A DNA stretch of 64,000 nt from Siphonodentalium dalli (GCA_032622095.1 CP136064.1:185672209-185736208); one strand, 5' to 3'. Shown: positions 1 through 10,204, counted from the first letter of the stretch. Program-made: numbers and translations. The notes: a model not told the origin generated them from the sequence alone.

Positions 1-683
1 CTGTTGACATTGACATGTAGATGGGAAGGAGTCATTTTGGGGTCATTCGGCAAAAAAAAAAACATGGAAAACATGGCCGCCAGCGGCCATCTTGGATTTC
101 AAAATTCAATTCATTAGCACGGGATACAGGTCGTACTGTTCGTCGGATCATTATGAAATTTGTTATGGATGTTGATAATGACATATAAATGGGAACGAGT
201 CATTTTGGGCTCATTCGGCCATAAAAAATGGCAGCCATATTGTATTTTACTCTTTGCATGACAATCCTTTGGCAAGGGCTACATTTCGGATCATTATGAA
301 TTTGTCATGGCTGTTGACATTGACACGTGGATGGGAGTAACTTTGGGGTCATTCGGTCATAAAACGTTGGCCGCTGGCAGCCATCTTGTATTTTACTCTT
401 TGCATGGCCATATCCTTTGGCACGGCCTTCAAGTCGTACCTTTGGTCGGATCACGATGAAATATGTCATGGCTGTCACTGATCATGATGGAATTCGTCGT
501 TGATGTTAATATTGACATGTAGATGGGAACGAGTCATGTTGGGGTCATTCGGTCATAAAACATGGATGCCGGTAGCCATCTTTGATTTTACTCTTTGCAT
601 GACTAAATCCTTTGGCACACCATACAGTCCACTTCCCTCATCCAATCATCACCAAACTTCATATTGATCCTGATATTGATCTA
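1..683 (+). repeat. Tandem array of a dispersed repeat (family A), cut by the window start
   Basis: About four diverged units follow each other. Each holds a TGACATGTAGATGGGA-like segment, then GAGTCATTTTGGGGTCATTC, then a CATGGCCGCCAGCGGCCAT palindromic core, then (in later units) ACTCTTTGCATGAC and TCGGATCATTATGAA. The same core occurs once inside the two G-tract MITEs at 7812-8341 and 37888-38424, and in inverted tandem form at 28591-29400. The array is non-coding. Unit length is uneven (roughly 160-180 bp), so this is a small, decayed satellite rather than a tight array. The left end is not visible. Confidence 0.75.
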
Positions 684-797
684 CTAGATGGGAGCTATCA
701 ATGTTTTTTATATTCATTGGAAAACATAGCCGCCAGCGGCTAGATGGGAGCTATCAAATGTTTTTGATATTCATTGGAAAACATAGCCGCCAGCGGC
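684..797 (+). repeat. 56-bp tandem duplication within family A
   Basis: Two adjacent near-identical copies start at 684 and 740. Each runs from CTAGATGGGAGCTATCAA to the CGCCAGCGG core and differs only by single-base changes. The short open frame across 701-904 merely reads through the duplication and is not evidence of a gene. The closeness of the copies suggests a recent slippage or unequal-exchange event at the edge of the array. Confidence 0.8.
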
Positions 798-1764
798 CAT
801 CTTGGATTTTATTTTATATATATCTCTTCATGTTGATAATCTATTATTACTTAGACATTTCAACTTTCCGCATTCCTAATAACTGCATTGGTTGTAATAC
901 TTGAATTATATATATATACACAAGAGTAGAATATGTCTGTTCAGGTTTCCCCCCAAACCTCTGGACCGATTACAACGTTCAACATAATTGGTGTGGTGTA
1001 CTCGGGGTACCACGACGAAGGTTAAAACGGCGTTAATTTTTCAAAAAAATTTATTAACATTTTTTGTTAATTAAATGTATAAATTAAAAAAATATTAGGT
1101 CCAATATGAACCTAGTTGCAGCACCAGAAGTACGCTCTTTCTAATCTGTTTCATTGTGGTACGGAGTATCGGGTATAAGTCCACTATTGGCTAATTCCAG
1201 CTGTCAATACTTATAGGTCCAATATGCTATATATATCTGGTAAATAGATAATGAATTAAGGGTTCAAAATGGAGCTTGATTCAGCTAGTATCTATACATT
1301 GTAACAGATTAACTCCGTGAAATCGGGAACACACAGCCTACTTGAAGCAGCATTGGACATTAACTTGATTTTAATTGTAATAATTTGAGGTTGATTTATC
1401 GCGTTATCCGGACTATTTAAAGCGTTTATGTCCGCTTTAGTTTCGCTAGCGATGAATCCTAACTGTTTTAATCACAGTTAACTAATTACCAACTGTTTTT
1501 CTTTTCCGCATTTTTTTTTCTTTTCCGAAATGTCTTTGTTAACCATGATTTTTTAGAATTAAATGGAAGGATCATAAAAGTGTAATGTTATTTTTAACTT
1601 ACAACTCCGATAACGGTTTAAAAAATTGTGGCAAAAAAATACAATGGCAACAAGATTAGGCTTTTTCAGTTTTATGACCATTTCCACCCTGCAATGTTCG
1701 AAAGAATATAATAAATAATGCATGTTTTTTCGTTGGCTGTTCAAAGTAGTCATCCAGTCCTTCT
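798..1764. other. No gene seen; AT-rich intergenic sequence
   Basis: The stretch contains TA-rich runs (910-925, 1225-1240), A and T homopolymers and no open frame with recognisable protein features. The minus-strand frame at 1559-1753 lacks any domain. No element ends were found. Confidence 0.6.
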
Positions 1765-2160
1765 AGATGACCACTATTTTGAGTTGATTAAATATGGTCA
1801 CTGATGATGTTGACGATGATGATGGTGGTGGTGATAGTGATGCTGTTGATTAAAAATGGTCACTGATGATGTTGACGATGATTGCGATGGTGATGATGAT
1901 GATGGTGATGATGATGGTGATGATGATGATGATGATAATGACGATGATGATGATGGTGATGAAATAATTATGATAATGGTGGTGATAGTGATGCTGTTGA
2001 TTAAATATGGTCACTGATGATGTTGACGATGATTGCGATGGTGATGATGATGACGATGATGATGGTGGTGATAGTGATGCTGTTGATTAAATATTGTCAC
2101 TGATGATGTTGACGATGATTGCGATGGTGATGGTGATAATGATGATGATGATAGTGGTGT
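1765..2160 (+). repeat. GAT-rich microsatellite with higher-order repeat
   Basis: Runs of GATGAT and GGTGAT are organised into a larger unit that starts GTGATAGTGATGCTGTTGAT and continues into GGTCACTGATGATGTTGACG. The module recurs at about 1831, 1982 and 2070, with a partial one at 1775. Its non-GAT part is conserved between copies, so the array grew by duplication of a longer unit as well as by trinucleotide slippage. Non-coding. Confidence 0.85.
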
Positions 2161-3044
2161 GAAGCTGACTAAATATTATCAGATGCAAAACGTGATTTTA
2201 TGCGTGTATAAATACACATTAGACGTTTGTCTGTGTGCGACAGAAGAGGGATGTGCGTTGTTTCTCGATGCGAATCGTTTTGTAAATAAAACCGACACTC
2301 GTGTTGTTCAAAACTCTACTTTTATAACAAAAATGCAATGTTATCCAGACATCAAAGGCGACATGTATTGTGGAAGTTATATACAGTTACAGCTCTACTG
2401 ATAATTAGCTCTTTGTAATCTCTCAAGAGTTGTGATGCACGCATGGGCGGGTGATGTAAGCTACTGTTAGGGGCTATCGCGTATAATACATACACGTATA
2501 TGACATATACGATTGTATACGTGTTGTTTACGTATGCATATATATATACGAATACAACACGAACAATCATATAGATATCATATGCATGGAGTCCTGGTAA
2601 AGTGTAGCATATTATATCTTGACTATTGTCGAATGTGGGCCAAACACAGATCACAGATGTTACTCAACGTCGACACGGCCTCGAGGGCGAAGTGAAAGAG
2701 AAAGAGAACGACAAAAATAATGTCAATACCATTTTGCTTGGTTAATTATATTATACTTGTGATTTATGGTAGTTTTATCCGCGCTGGGTCATATCACGCC
2801 GTTGGTGGTATTATTGGTCGATGTATGAGCTCAGGATTAATTTCATTTTTTGGTTGTACATATTTTATTGTGACCTAAGTATACATATATAACATAACAG
2901 TTAAAGATTACATTCAGAAACTAGGGTCCACAGGGGATCGGGCCACAAGATATGCAACTTATGGGCGCCACTCTCTCTTGGAAAACAGCTACTAGTGAAT
3001 ATGAATACGAAGATGGTGTAAATGTTATTATTGTTATCTATCTA
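2161..3044. other. No gene seen; AT-rich sequence left of the Helitron array
   Basis: The 80-aa frame at 2159-2401 and the overlapping minus-strand frame have no recognisable domain. Around 2480-2600 there are many TACGTATA-type self-complementary runs. At 2858-2878 TACATATTTTATTGTGACC resembles the inverted LINE-like tail seen at 43702-43730, a weak hint of another such tail. The stretch ends with TCTATCTATCTA just before the first Helitron-like unit. Confidence 0.55.
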
Positions 3045-3768
3045 TCTACTATATATTTTGAGATTCCGTATATATTGACCGTATTTGGAGTCGTTAACCG
3101 ACTAACGCCCTTTATTGCAATCGACGTCGCTAAACGGTTAACCATGCGTACGAAACTACGGACGCAAAACGCGAAATACATTTATCTCGATTAAAAAGGC
3201 AGAATTAACGTGTTGTGTGATTCTTATGTCTGTCGTTCCTAGGAACGGGGGAAATTTTCAATCATACCTCTTTTATGGGCGGGTACCGCGTGTTGTGTGA
3301 AAACAAAAAAATGCGTGTTGTGTGATTCTTATGTCTGTCGTTTCTAGGCACGGGGGAAATTTTCATCGGGTCAGTTTTTCCGCCCGATGTACCTTAAATC
3401 ATACCTCTTTTAGGGACGGGTACCGCGTGTTTAGTGATTCTTATGTCTTCTTCACCTTAATCGGGCAAATAAGGTCTAATCGGGTAAAATATTGAAAAAC
3501 CAAAAATAAAATTTAAAAAATTCAAAAATCCAGTAAATTAAAAATGCACGGGTAAAATATTGAAAAACCAAAAATTAAATTAAAAAATTAATCAAAAAAA
3601 TTAATTAAAAAATCCGGTAAATTAAAAATGCACAATTAACTCATGTTATAAACAAAAACTTAATATTAACTCATTGAAAAAAAAAAAATTAAATTATAAA
3701 ATTAATTAAGAACATTAAAAATTGTCATGTTTCTGACGAACGCCGACAGTGGCGGGCTAACATGCTAG
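3045..3768 (+). mobile_element. Helitron-like unit 1 of a six-unit head-to-tail array
   Basis: The 5' end is TCTACTATATATTTTGAG, directly after an A. The 3' end is CTAG, preceded by a short GCC/GGC hairpin about 15 bases upstream (GCCGACAGTGGC). TC at the 5' end, a 3' hairpin and a CTRR end are the canonical hallmarks of Helitrons. The interior has two copies of a segment around CGGGGGAAATTTTCA and long A-rich stretches, but no Rep/helicase ORF, so the unit is non-autonomous. It abuts unit 2 with no spacer (CTAG then TCTA at 3769). Confidence 0.75.
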
Positions 3769-4511
3769 TCTACTATATTATTTGAGAACTACGTATATAT
3801 ATAAATATATATATTTGTCCTTTATAGACTCGAAAACGGCTGAACCGATTGAGCTCAAACTTCCTATATAAGGGTAAACAGTCACGGGAAATGTCATCGG
3901 ATCATTCGCGAGCCCGTGCGACGACTCCTTCACCCCTTATCCACTCCCCAGTCATCGTCATTGGCCGGGAGTGCTTAACGCAATAACGCTCCTTATATCT
4001 TCCATATTTGGGTTCGTTAACCGGTTAACGCTCTTTATTGCCTTCGGCTTTCGCATACGGACTTTGTTTACGTTATCGCTCGAAATGGAACTCGCTTCTG
4101 TGTGATTCTTACGTACTTAGGGCTTCCTAGGAACGGGGACATTTTCATCGGGTCAGTTTTTCCGCCCGATGTGATCTTCACCTTGAAACGGGTACCCACT
4201 AATGATATATATGTGTGTCCTTTATAGACTCGAACCGATTGAGCTCAAACTTGTTACCTACGGGAAGTGTCATGGACGGGTTAAATTGTAACCCGACCTG
4301 ACCATGACCTTGAAAATGATCAAATCAAGGTCAAATCGCGTCAAATTGAAAAACAAAAAATTTATTTAAAAAGCCAGTAAATTAAAAAGGCACAATTAAC
4401 TCATTGAAAAACAACAAAATAAATTAAAAAATAAATTAAAAAAATAAATTAAAAAAATTAAAAATTGTCATATTTCTGGCAATTGCCACCAGTGGCGGGC
4501 TAACCTGCTAA
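3769..4511 (+). mobile_element. Helitron-like unit 2 of the array
   Basis: It starts TCTACTATATTATTTGAG, nearly identical to unit 1, and ends CTAA (also CTRR), with hairpin GCCACCAGTGGC upstream. It shares the CATCGGGTCAGTTTTTCCGC and AACTCATTGAAAAA segments with unit 1, and GCGAGCCCGTGCGACG with units 3-5, so it links the two sub-families. Two TCAAGGTCA motifs lie at 4325-4333 (plus) and 4305-4313 (minus). No transposase ORF. Unit 3 follows with no gap. Confidence 0.75.
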
Positions 4512-4551
4512 TCTCATATATATTTTGAAGACCTCTGTCTGTATGTTTGTT

Positions 4552-4591
<40 letters not shown>

Positions 4592-5163
4592 ATTAATACA
4601 AATCTACGATTCTCGACCGATCGGGACGAAACTTGGTACGTGTGTGTAGTTTGACCAGGCGGTGAACGTTGTCGCATTGGCGAGCCCGTGCGGTGCCCGC
4701 TTCGCGCATGCGCAGACGAGATCTCGGAAACGGGTGGAGCTATCGACTTGAAATTTGCTATGTGAATGTATCTTGCCCCGGATACGAATTTTATCGGGTC
4801 GCCGAGCCCGTGCGACGCCAGCTTCGCGCATGCGCAGACGAGATCTCGGAAACGGGTGGAGCTATCGACTTGATATTTGGTATGTGAATGTATCTTGCCC
4901 CGGATGCGAATTTTATCGGGTCGCCGAGCCCGTGCGACGCCAGCTTCGCGCATGCGCAGACGAGATCTCGGCAACGGGTGGAGCTATCGACTTGATATTT
5001 GGTATGTGAATGTATCTTGCCCCGGATACGAATTTTATCGGGTCGCCGAGCCCGTGCGACGCCAGCTTCGCGCATGCGCAGACGAGATCTCGGCAACGGG
5101 TGGAGCTATCGACTTGAAATTTGGTTTTTGAATAGCCCGGACAACGTCGGGCTCATCGGCTAG
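4512..5163 (+). mobile_element. Helitron-like unit 3, with four 122-bp internal repeats
   Basis: The 5' end is TCTCATATATATTTTGAAGA, followed by a GTTT/GTCT microsatellite (about 4540-4590). The interior is four tandem copies of a 122-bp module; its CGCGCATGCGCA core lies at 4703, 4825, 4947 and 5069. The 3' end is a strong hairpin (AGCCCGGACAACGTCGGGCT) then CATCGGCTAG at 5154-5163. Open frames on both strands across 4468-5131 simply mirror the repeats; their length comes from the period not introducing stops. No Rep/helicase domain, so non-autonomous. Confidence 0.85.
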
Positions 5164-5718
5164 TCTATTATATATTTTGAAGACCTCTGTCTGTATGTAT
5201 GTTTGTTTGTTTGTTTGTTTGTTTGTCTGTCTGTCATTAATACAAATCTACGATTCTCGACCGATCGGGACGAAACTTGGTACGTGTGTGTAGATTGACC
5301 AGGCGGTGAACGTTGTCGTATTGGCGAGCCCGTGCGGCGCCCGCTTCGCGCATGCGCAGACGAGATCTCGGAAACGGGTGGAGCTATCGACTTGAAATTT
5401 GCTATGTGAATGTATCTTGCCCCGGATACGAATTTTATCGGGTCGCCGAGCCCGTGCGACACCAGCTTCGCGCATGCGCAGACGAGATCTCGGAAACGGG
5501 TGGAGCTATCGACTTGAAATTTGCTATGTGAATGTATCTTGCCCCGGATACGAATTTTATCGGGTCGCCGAGCCCGTGCGACGCCAGCTTCGCGCATGCG
5601 CAGACCAGATCTCGGAAAACGGGTAGAGCTATCGACTTGAAATCGTCGGGCTGGGTAGAGCTATCGACTTGAAATTTGGTTTTTGAATAGCCCGGACAAC
5701 GTCGGGCTCATCGGCTAG
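5164..5718 (+). mobile_element. Helitron-like unit 4, three internal 122-bp repeats
   Basis: It begins TCTATTATATATTTTGAAGA immediately after the CTAG of unit 3 and ends CATCGGCTAG after the same GC-rich hairpin. The microsatellite here is (TTTG)n at 5200-5225. The internal module is present three times (CGCGCATGCGCA at 5347, 5469, 5591). Near the end the AGCTATCGACTTGAAAT segment is duplicated (5628 and 5657), a small rearrangement private to this unit. The first half is close to unit 3, suggesting one is a recent copy of the other. Confidence 0.85.
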
Positions 5719-6294
5719 TCTCATATATATTTTGAAGACCTCTGTCTGTTTGTCTGTATGTTTGTCTGTATGTTTGTCATTTATACAAATCTACGATTCT
5801 CGAACGATCGGGACCAAACTTGGTACGTGTGTGTAGTTTGACCAGGCGGTGGACGTTGTCGTATTGGCGAGCCCGTGCGGCGCCCGCTTCGCGCATGCGC
5901 AGACGAGATCTCGGAAACGGGTGGAGCTATCGACTTGAAATTTGGTATGTGAATGTATCTTGCCCCGGATACGAATTTTATCGGGTCGCCGAGCCCGTGC
6001 GACGCCAGCTTCGCGCATGCGCAGACGAGATCTCGGAAACGGATGGAGCTATCGACTTGAAATTTGGTATGTCAATGTATATTGCCCCGGATACGAATTT
6101 TATCGGGTCGCCGAGCCCGTGCGACGCCAGCTTCGCGCATGCGCAGACCAGATCTCGGTAACGGGTAGAGCTATTGACTTGAAATTTGGTCTTTGAATAG
6201 CCCGGACTTGAAATTTGGTTTTTGAAACGGGTGGAGCTATCGACTTGAAATTTGGTTTTTGAATAGCCCGGACAACGTCGGGCTCATCGGCTAG
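5719..6294 (+). mobile_element. Helitron-like unit 5, three internal 122-bp repeats
   Basis: It starts TCTCATATATATTTTGAAGA directly after CTAG of unit 4. A short TGTCTGTATGTT microsatellite follows, then three modules (CGCGCATGCGCA at 5890, 6012, 6134). A partial terminal duplication (GACTTGAAATTTGGT twice, 6177-6260) precedes the hairpin and CATCGGCTAG. Same architecture as units 3 and 4; no coding capacity of its own. Confidence 0.85.
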
Positions 6295-6577
6295 TCTATT
6301 ATATATTTTGGAACTTCTGTCTGTCTGTATGTATGTATGTATGTGTTATAGACTCGAAAACTGCTCGACCGATCCGACCAAAATTTGGTATGTAGGCATA
6401 ATTTGATCAGGGGAACAATATGGGCGGGTCCAATTTCACGTGCGACCGTGTCCTTGACCTTGACCTCGCTCATAGACACTCATATAGGCATGTTTCTGGA
6501 CCGATCGAACAATAGTTTTTTTTTCTTTCTCGTAATACTTTTCAAATAGCCCGGACGAAGTCGGGCACATCAGCTAG
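6295..6577 (+). mobile_element. Helitron-like unit 6, short divergent sub-family
   Basis: It starts TCTATTATATATTTTGGAAC after CTAG of unit 5, carries a (GTAT)n microsatellite, and ends with hairpin AGCCCGGACGAAGTCGGGC then CATCAGCTAG, followed by host T. The interior differs from units 3-5: GACTCGAAAACTGCTCGACC, CAATTTCACGTGCGACC and a CCTTGACCTTGACCTCGCTC stretch. The same interior occurs three times in the solo copy at 40563-41156. One TCAAGGTCA motif is on the minus strand at 6455-6463. Confidence 0.8.
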
Positions 6578-6739
6578 TTGTTCATATACGAGAAGCTAGT
6601 GAATTAAGATGGTGTTGGGTTCCATTGTGTTGGGTAATTTCCCCACACCGACACTTGATGAGCAATATTTGTTTCAGTTTAGCCTGATACACGAATCGGG
6701 TTATACCATAATTTTGCATGAGTGGATCATAAAACCGTT

Positions 6740-7665
6740 CTTATTGGGGATCGAATCACTTATGACGATATAGGACACCAGATGCATGATTTGGATGACT
6801 ATCTGTGTATGTTGGGAATCAAGTGCATATGGTATGGGCACTACTTAATTGTTTGTGCCACCCATTGGAAAGTTTGAGACACCAATTGGGTGGTTTTGGA
6901 CACTAGATGTGCATATGGGACACACGAATGGTGGAATGAGACACTCATTTGTCGACTGGTTCACTGATTGGACCGTTGAATGGATTGAGACGAAAGTTGG
7001 TGGTTTGGGACACCTGTTGTATGACATAGGACTCTCCTCGGATTGCCTGGGACACTAGTTTCTGTGCATATGGGACACTCTTTTCCTTTCGAACACTCGT
7101 TGTATTGTTTGGGACACTCATTTGGTGTTTGGGGAAATCATTGGATGGATTGACCCACTCGTTGTATGATTTGGATAACTCGTTGGATGGTTAAGGACAC
7201 TCATTTTTGGTAGTTTGGGACAAAACCTGTGTAGTTTGGAACGTTAGTTGAATTGTGTGGGGCACTACTATGCGCTGTCGTTTGGAACAATCGTTACAGG
7301 GTTACGACAATAATCGGGGTAATTTAGATGGCTTGTGACACTCATTGTGTGGGCTTGGACACCAGATACATGGCTCGGGGGGACCATCTATGTGGGTTGG
7401 GAACTAGTTGCATATGGTTTGGGGCACTACTTGGTGGTTTGGGAAACTCTATTAGTTGAATTATTTATCATGCTTTACTCTGGACAACATTTGAATTTGG
7501 GGCACCAGACGTATGGATTGGGATACTCATAGATTGGTTTTGGATACTAGGTAGGTGACTCAGTATATTGTTTGGTACACTCGTTAGGTTGCTTGGTACA
7601 CTCATTTGATGTATTCTGAAACTAGTTGGTGGCTTTGGAAACTTGTATAATGTCATATATACCAC
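6740..7665 (+). repeat. Degenerate minisatellite, TTTGGGACACTCATTTG-like
   Basis: Some thirty imperfect units of about 25-35 bases are built around GTTTGGGACACTCGTTG. They differ by substitutions and small indels, so the array is old. Open frames in this stretch (6849-7058, 7335-7532 and minus-strand partners) are low-complexity consequences of the repeat; none has a plausible start or domain context. Right of it, 7666-7811 is plain AT-rich sequence. Confidence 0.75.
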
Positions 7666-7811
7666 TACTTATTGGCTTTATATTTATTCGATATTTGAAG
7701 ATTTAGTTTAAAAAGTTAAAAAGTTAGAAATTAAAAAAGCACTTCAATTGTTGACTTCCGATTGCCATTTTCGTCGTCATTTTTGAAAACTCGGGTTATG
7801 ACTTTCTATTT

Positions 7812-8341
7812 CCAGGGGGGGGGAATTCCGGCACGTATGCCGGGGTGGGTGGGTGGTCAAAGCCACCAACAAGGAATTTTTTCCGCAGCTAAAAAAAAAA
7901 ATTCCTGCTTGTTTTTTGCAATGAGCTTGGCTTAAAACACCTTAAATTAAGAGAAATAATGTAATTCTAACTGCTAAACTAACTGCAGGCAGTTATCGTG
8001 TTGTATTTTGTTGAAAATTTTGAAATCCAAGATGGCCGCTGGTAGCCATGTTTTTTTGGCCGAATGACCCCAAAATGAATCGTTCCTATTTACATGTAAA
8101 TGTTAACATCCATGACAAATAGTATGCACAGAAATTCATACACAGCTGTTTACAGTGAATTTTCCCCCGCAAATCTCTGTTTTAGTGTTAAAAGGGGGGT
8201 GGGTGTCCAAAAATGGTCGGAAAAAACTGTCGAAAACGGAAACAAATTTGGCGGTGGGGGTAGGTGGGTACAAAAAATGATCGAAAGGGAAAAAATGCCA
8301 TACGTGCCTGAATTTTTTTTCCGACCCCCCCCCCCCCCTGG
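7812..8341 (+). mobile_element. G-tract-ended MITE, copy A (contains one family A unit)
   Basis: The left end is CCAGGGGGGGGGG and the right end is CCCCCCCCCCTGG. Just inside each end lies an inverted match (GGCACGTATG on both sides). A second copy in opposite orientation lies at 37888-38424 and matches over its whole length. The centre (8030-8110) is one unit of family A. CAG...CTG ends are hAT-like; no clear target duplication is visible for this copy. No transposase ORF, so non-autonomous. The frames at 8100-8419 are repeat-derived. Confidence 0.8.
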
Positions 8342-8704
8342 TTTTTCTGCATTTTTCTTTACCCAAAAATAACGAATTTTCCTCCCTGAAACGCGCGGAA
8401 ATTTGGGCTGTTTGGTCATATTCAGCAGTCAGGGAACGTTTGTGGTCATAAGATTTGTATATTTATATAAATTTATTCCGGGTTCACCGGGTACATTCAA
8501 AAACCCCTTCTGAAATACTCAAAAGTGCAAATAGAAGTGATTTTTGGGGTTTTGGGGATACTGTCAAAAACTCCCTTCTGAAATGAAAACGCCAGGAAAT
8601 TTTGTTTCAGAAATTGTATATTATTGGTCAGTGATTGCTGGAGAACTACTAATATAAAAATCAGCTTTGTACTCAAAAGTGCAAATAGAAGTCACTTTTG
8701 GGGG
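8342..8704. repeat. Short dispersed repeat present twice, interrupted by the hAT-like element
   Basis: CTCAAAAGTGCAAATAGAAG occurs at 8518 and again at 8672, each followed by a TTTTGGGGTTTT stretch. CGCCAGGAA-type sequence follows at 8591 and again past the hAT-like insertion at 9632. The second copy was therefore split by the element at 8713-9605. Non-coding. Confidence 0.6.
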
Positions 8705-8712
8705 TTTTGTGG

Positions 8713-9605
8713 TAGGGTCCGGCGAATCGGCGATTTTGTTCGAATCGAATCTCGAATCGAATCAGACACGCGGATTTCACATCGAATCGAATCTCGAATC
8801 GAATCTTACTCCCCGTGGTAAATCGACAAGAACTAGATTTATGTCGGCGATCCCGCTGCAGCGCGAGTGTCTCCCCATACCATCACCTGTGCGTGTTTGG
8901 CAGCTTGCCGTGTGGACCTGCGTCACAATAAAAAATGTTGAGAACGGCACATGAAAATATGACGAGATAAATCGTACTCTGTCGTACTTTTTTTTTCATC
9001 AGGGCCCAATTCTTTCTTCATCGTAAAGGTGGCTAGTGACAACTGTTTCTTTTTACGGGCTCGCCCGCATCGCCGCTACTACTAGACGTGTTGCCGGTTA
9101 ATTTTCGTTTTGAGTCTTTCTTTTCTTTTGCCCTTATGGTGGATTGCAGGATGACTGCGGCTAAGGTGTGCCCATAAGTGGGAGGTAGTGCCCGTTTTCT
9201 GAACTGATAGTACAGTCACATGTGCACGATTTGCACCCTGAATTTTTCAACGCTGCATTCAAAATAACTTTTAATTTCCGCCATTATAACTTTGGATAAA
9301 TAAAAAGTAGGGAAGGGCACAAGAGATGGATCGATGATATGGATATTTCGCCGCCGCGACGACCCAAGAGCAATAATTTACTGAACGAAACAGGACCGCA
9401 TCTCGTGCACCGACGGCGTTCGCAACGACATCTGCGTGCGTTTATTTTAGAGCTTTTGTAGGACACGCTGTTCAACAAGTTCGCACATAATGAGGTTAAT
9501 ATGGTGATTCGAACCACATTCGAATCACACGATCGATTTCGAATCGAATCGAATCAGTAAGACGATTTCGAATCGAATCGAATCTCGAAGCTTCGCCGGA
9601 CCCTA
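8713..9605. mobile_element. Non-autonomous hAT-like transposon with perfect 8-bp target duplication
   Basis: The ends are TAGGGTCCGGCGAA and its inverted partner TTCGCCGGACCCTA. TTTTGTGG flanks both sides exactly (8705-8712 and 9606-9613). Eight-base duplications and a [CT]AGGG-type end are hallmarks of the hAT superfamily. Subterminal regions on both sides are dense in CGAATCGAAT repeats in inverted orientation (8738-8806, 9510-9590), as hAT subterminal binding arrays often are. The 890-bp interior has no intact transposase; frames at 8624-8954 and 9284-9517 show no BED finger or dimerisation domain. Confidence 0.88.
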
Positions 9606-9613
9606 TTTTGTGG

Positions 9614-10204
9614 GGTCTCTGGCCCCTAAACGCCAGGAATGCGGAACTTCCTGGGGTGGAACAAATCTGGGACATCAAACCTTTCGTACGCGATTGTGCA
9701 AATAGAACCCAGCAGGCTCTCGGATTAAATTGTTTCACAGTATTCCGTGGATTGACAGCTTATGATTAAATTATAAAAGATTATAGTGGTAGGTTAAAGA
9801 AAGATTGACACAACAATAAGAGGCGATTGCATGGTTTATAAGTTGGTATTTTGTCTCACATTTTCAATTATTTTATTTCTTGGTATTTTGTCTCACATTT
9901 TTAATTATTTTATTTCACATCATACATTTATAATTGAAAAAAATATATGCTATGAAGTACACTATCACGTTTTCATGTAAATGGAGCTCAACTCTCTGTG
10001 AAAGGTCTTTCTTTCTATGATGTCACCGTAACAGAGGTGGTTAGGTTGTGCATACCATAATATAGACGAGGAGCCGACATATTGGCGAATATCGAGACCA
10101 ATTTTCAAGCTTGATCTGAGTTTAGGGACACCTCAATGTGCCATTTCGATGGATTACGTGGCAATTATGAATACGAAATGATTCGTTTTCGCACGCATGA
10201 AGCA
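9614..10204. other. No gene seen; contains a 37-bp tandem duplication (9843-9916)
   Basis: TTGGTATTTTGTCTCACATT begins at 9843 and again at 9880, giving two 37-bp copies with one difference. The rest is AT-rich without open frames of note. It includes the right remainder of the repeat split by the hAT-like element. Confidence 0.6.

Noticed and set aside
1765-2160. CRISPR-like regular repeats
   Set aside because: The repeated blocks are GAT microsatellite with duplicated flanks; there are no unique spacers of constant length, and the context is eukaryotic.
4468-6196. Many 60-168 aa frames on both strands across the Helitron array
   Set aside because: They are translations of the 122-bp module and terminal repeats; the same peptide recurs in overlapping frames on both strands, which is the mark of a repeat, not of genes.
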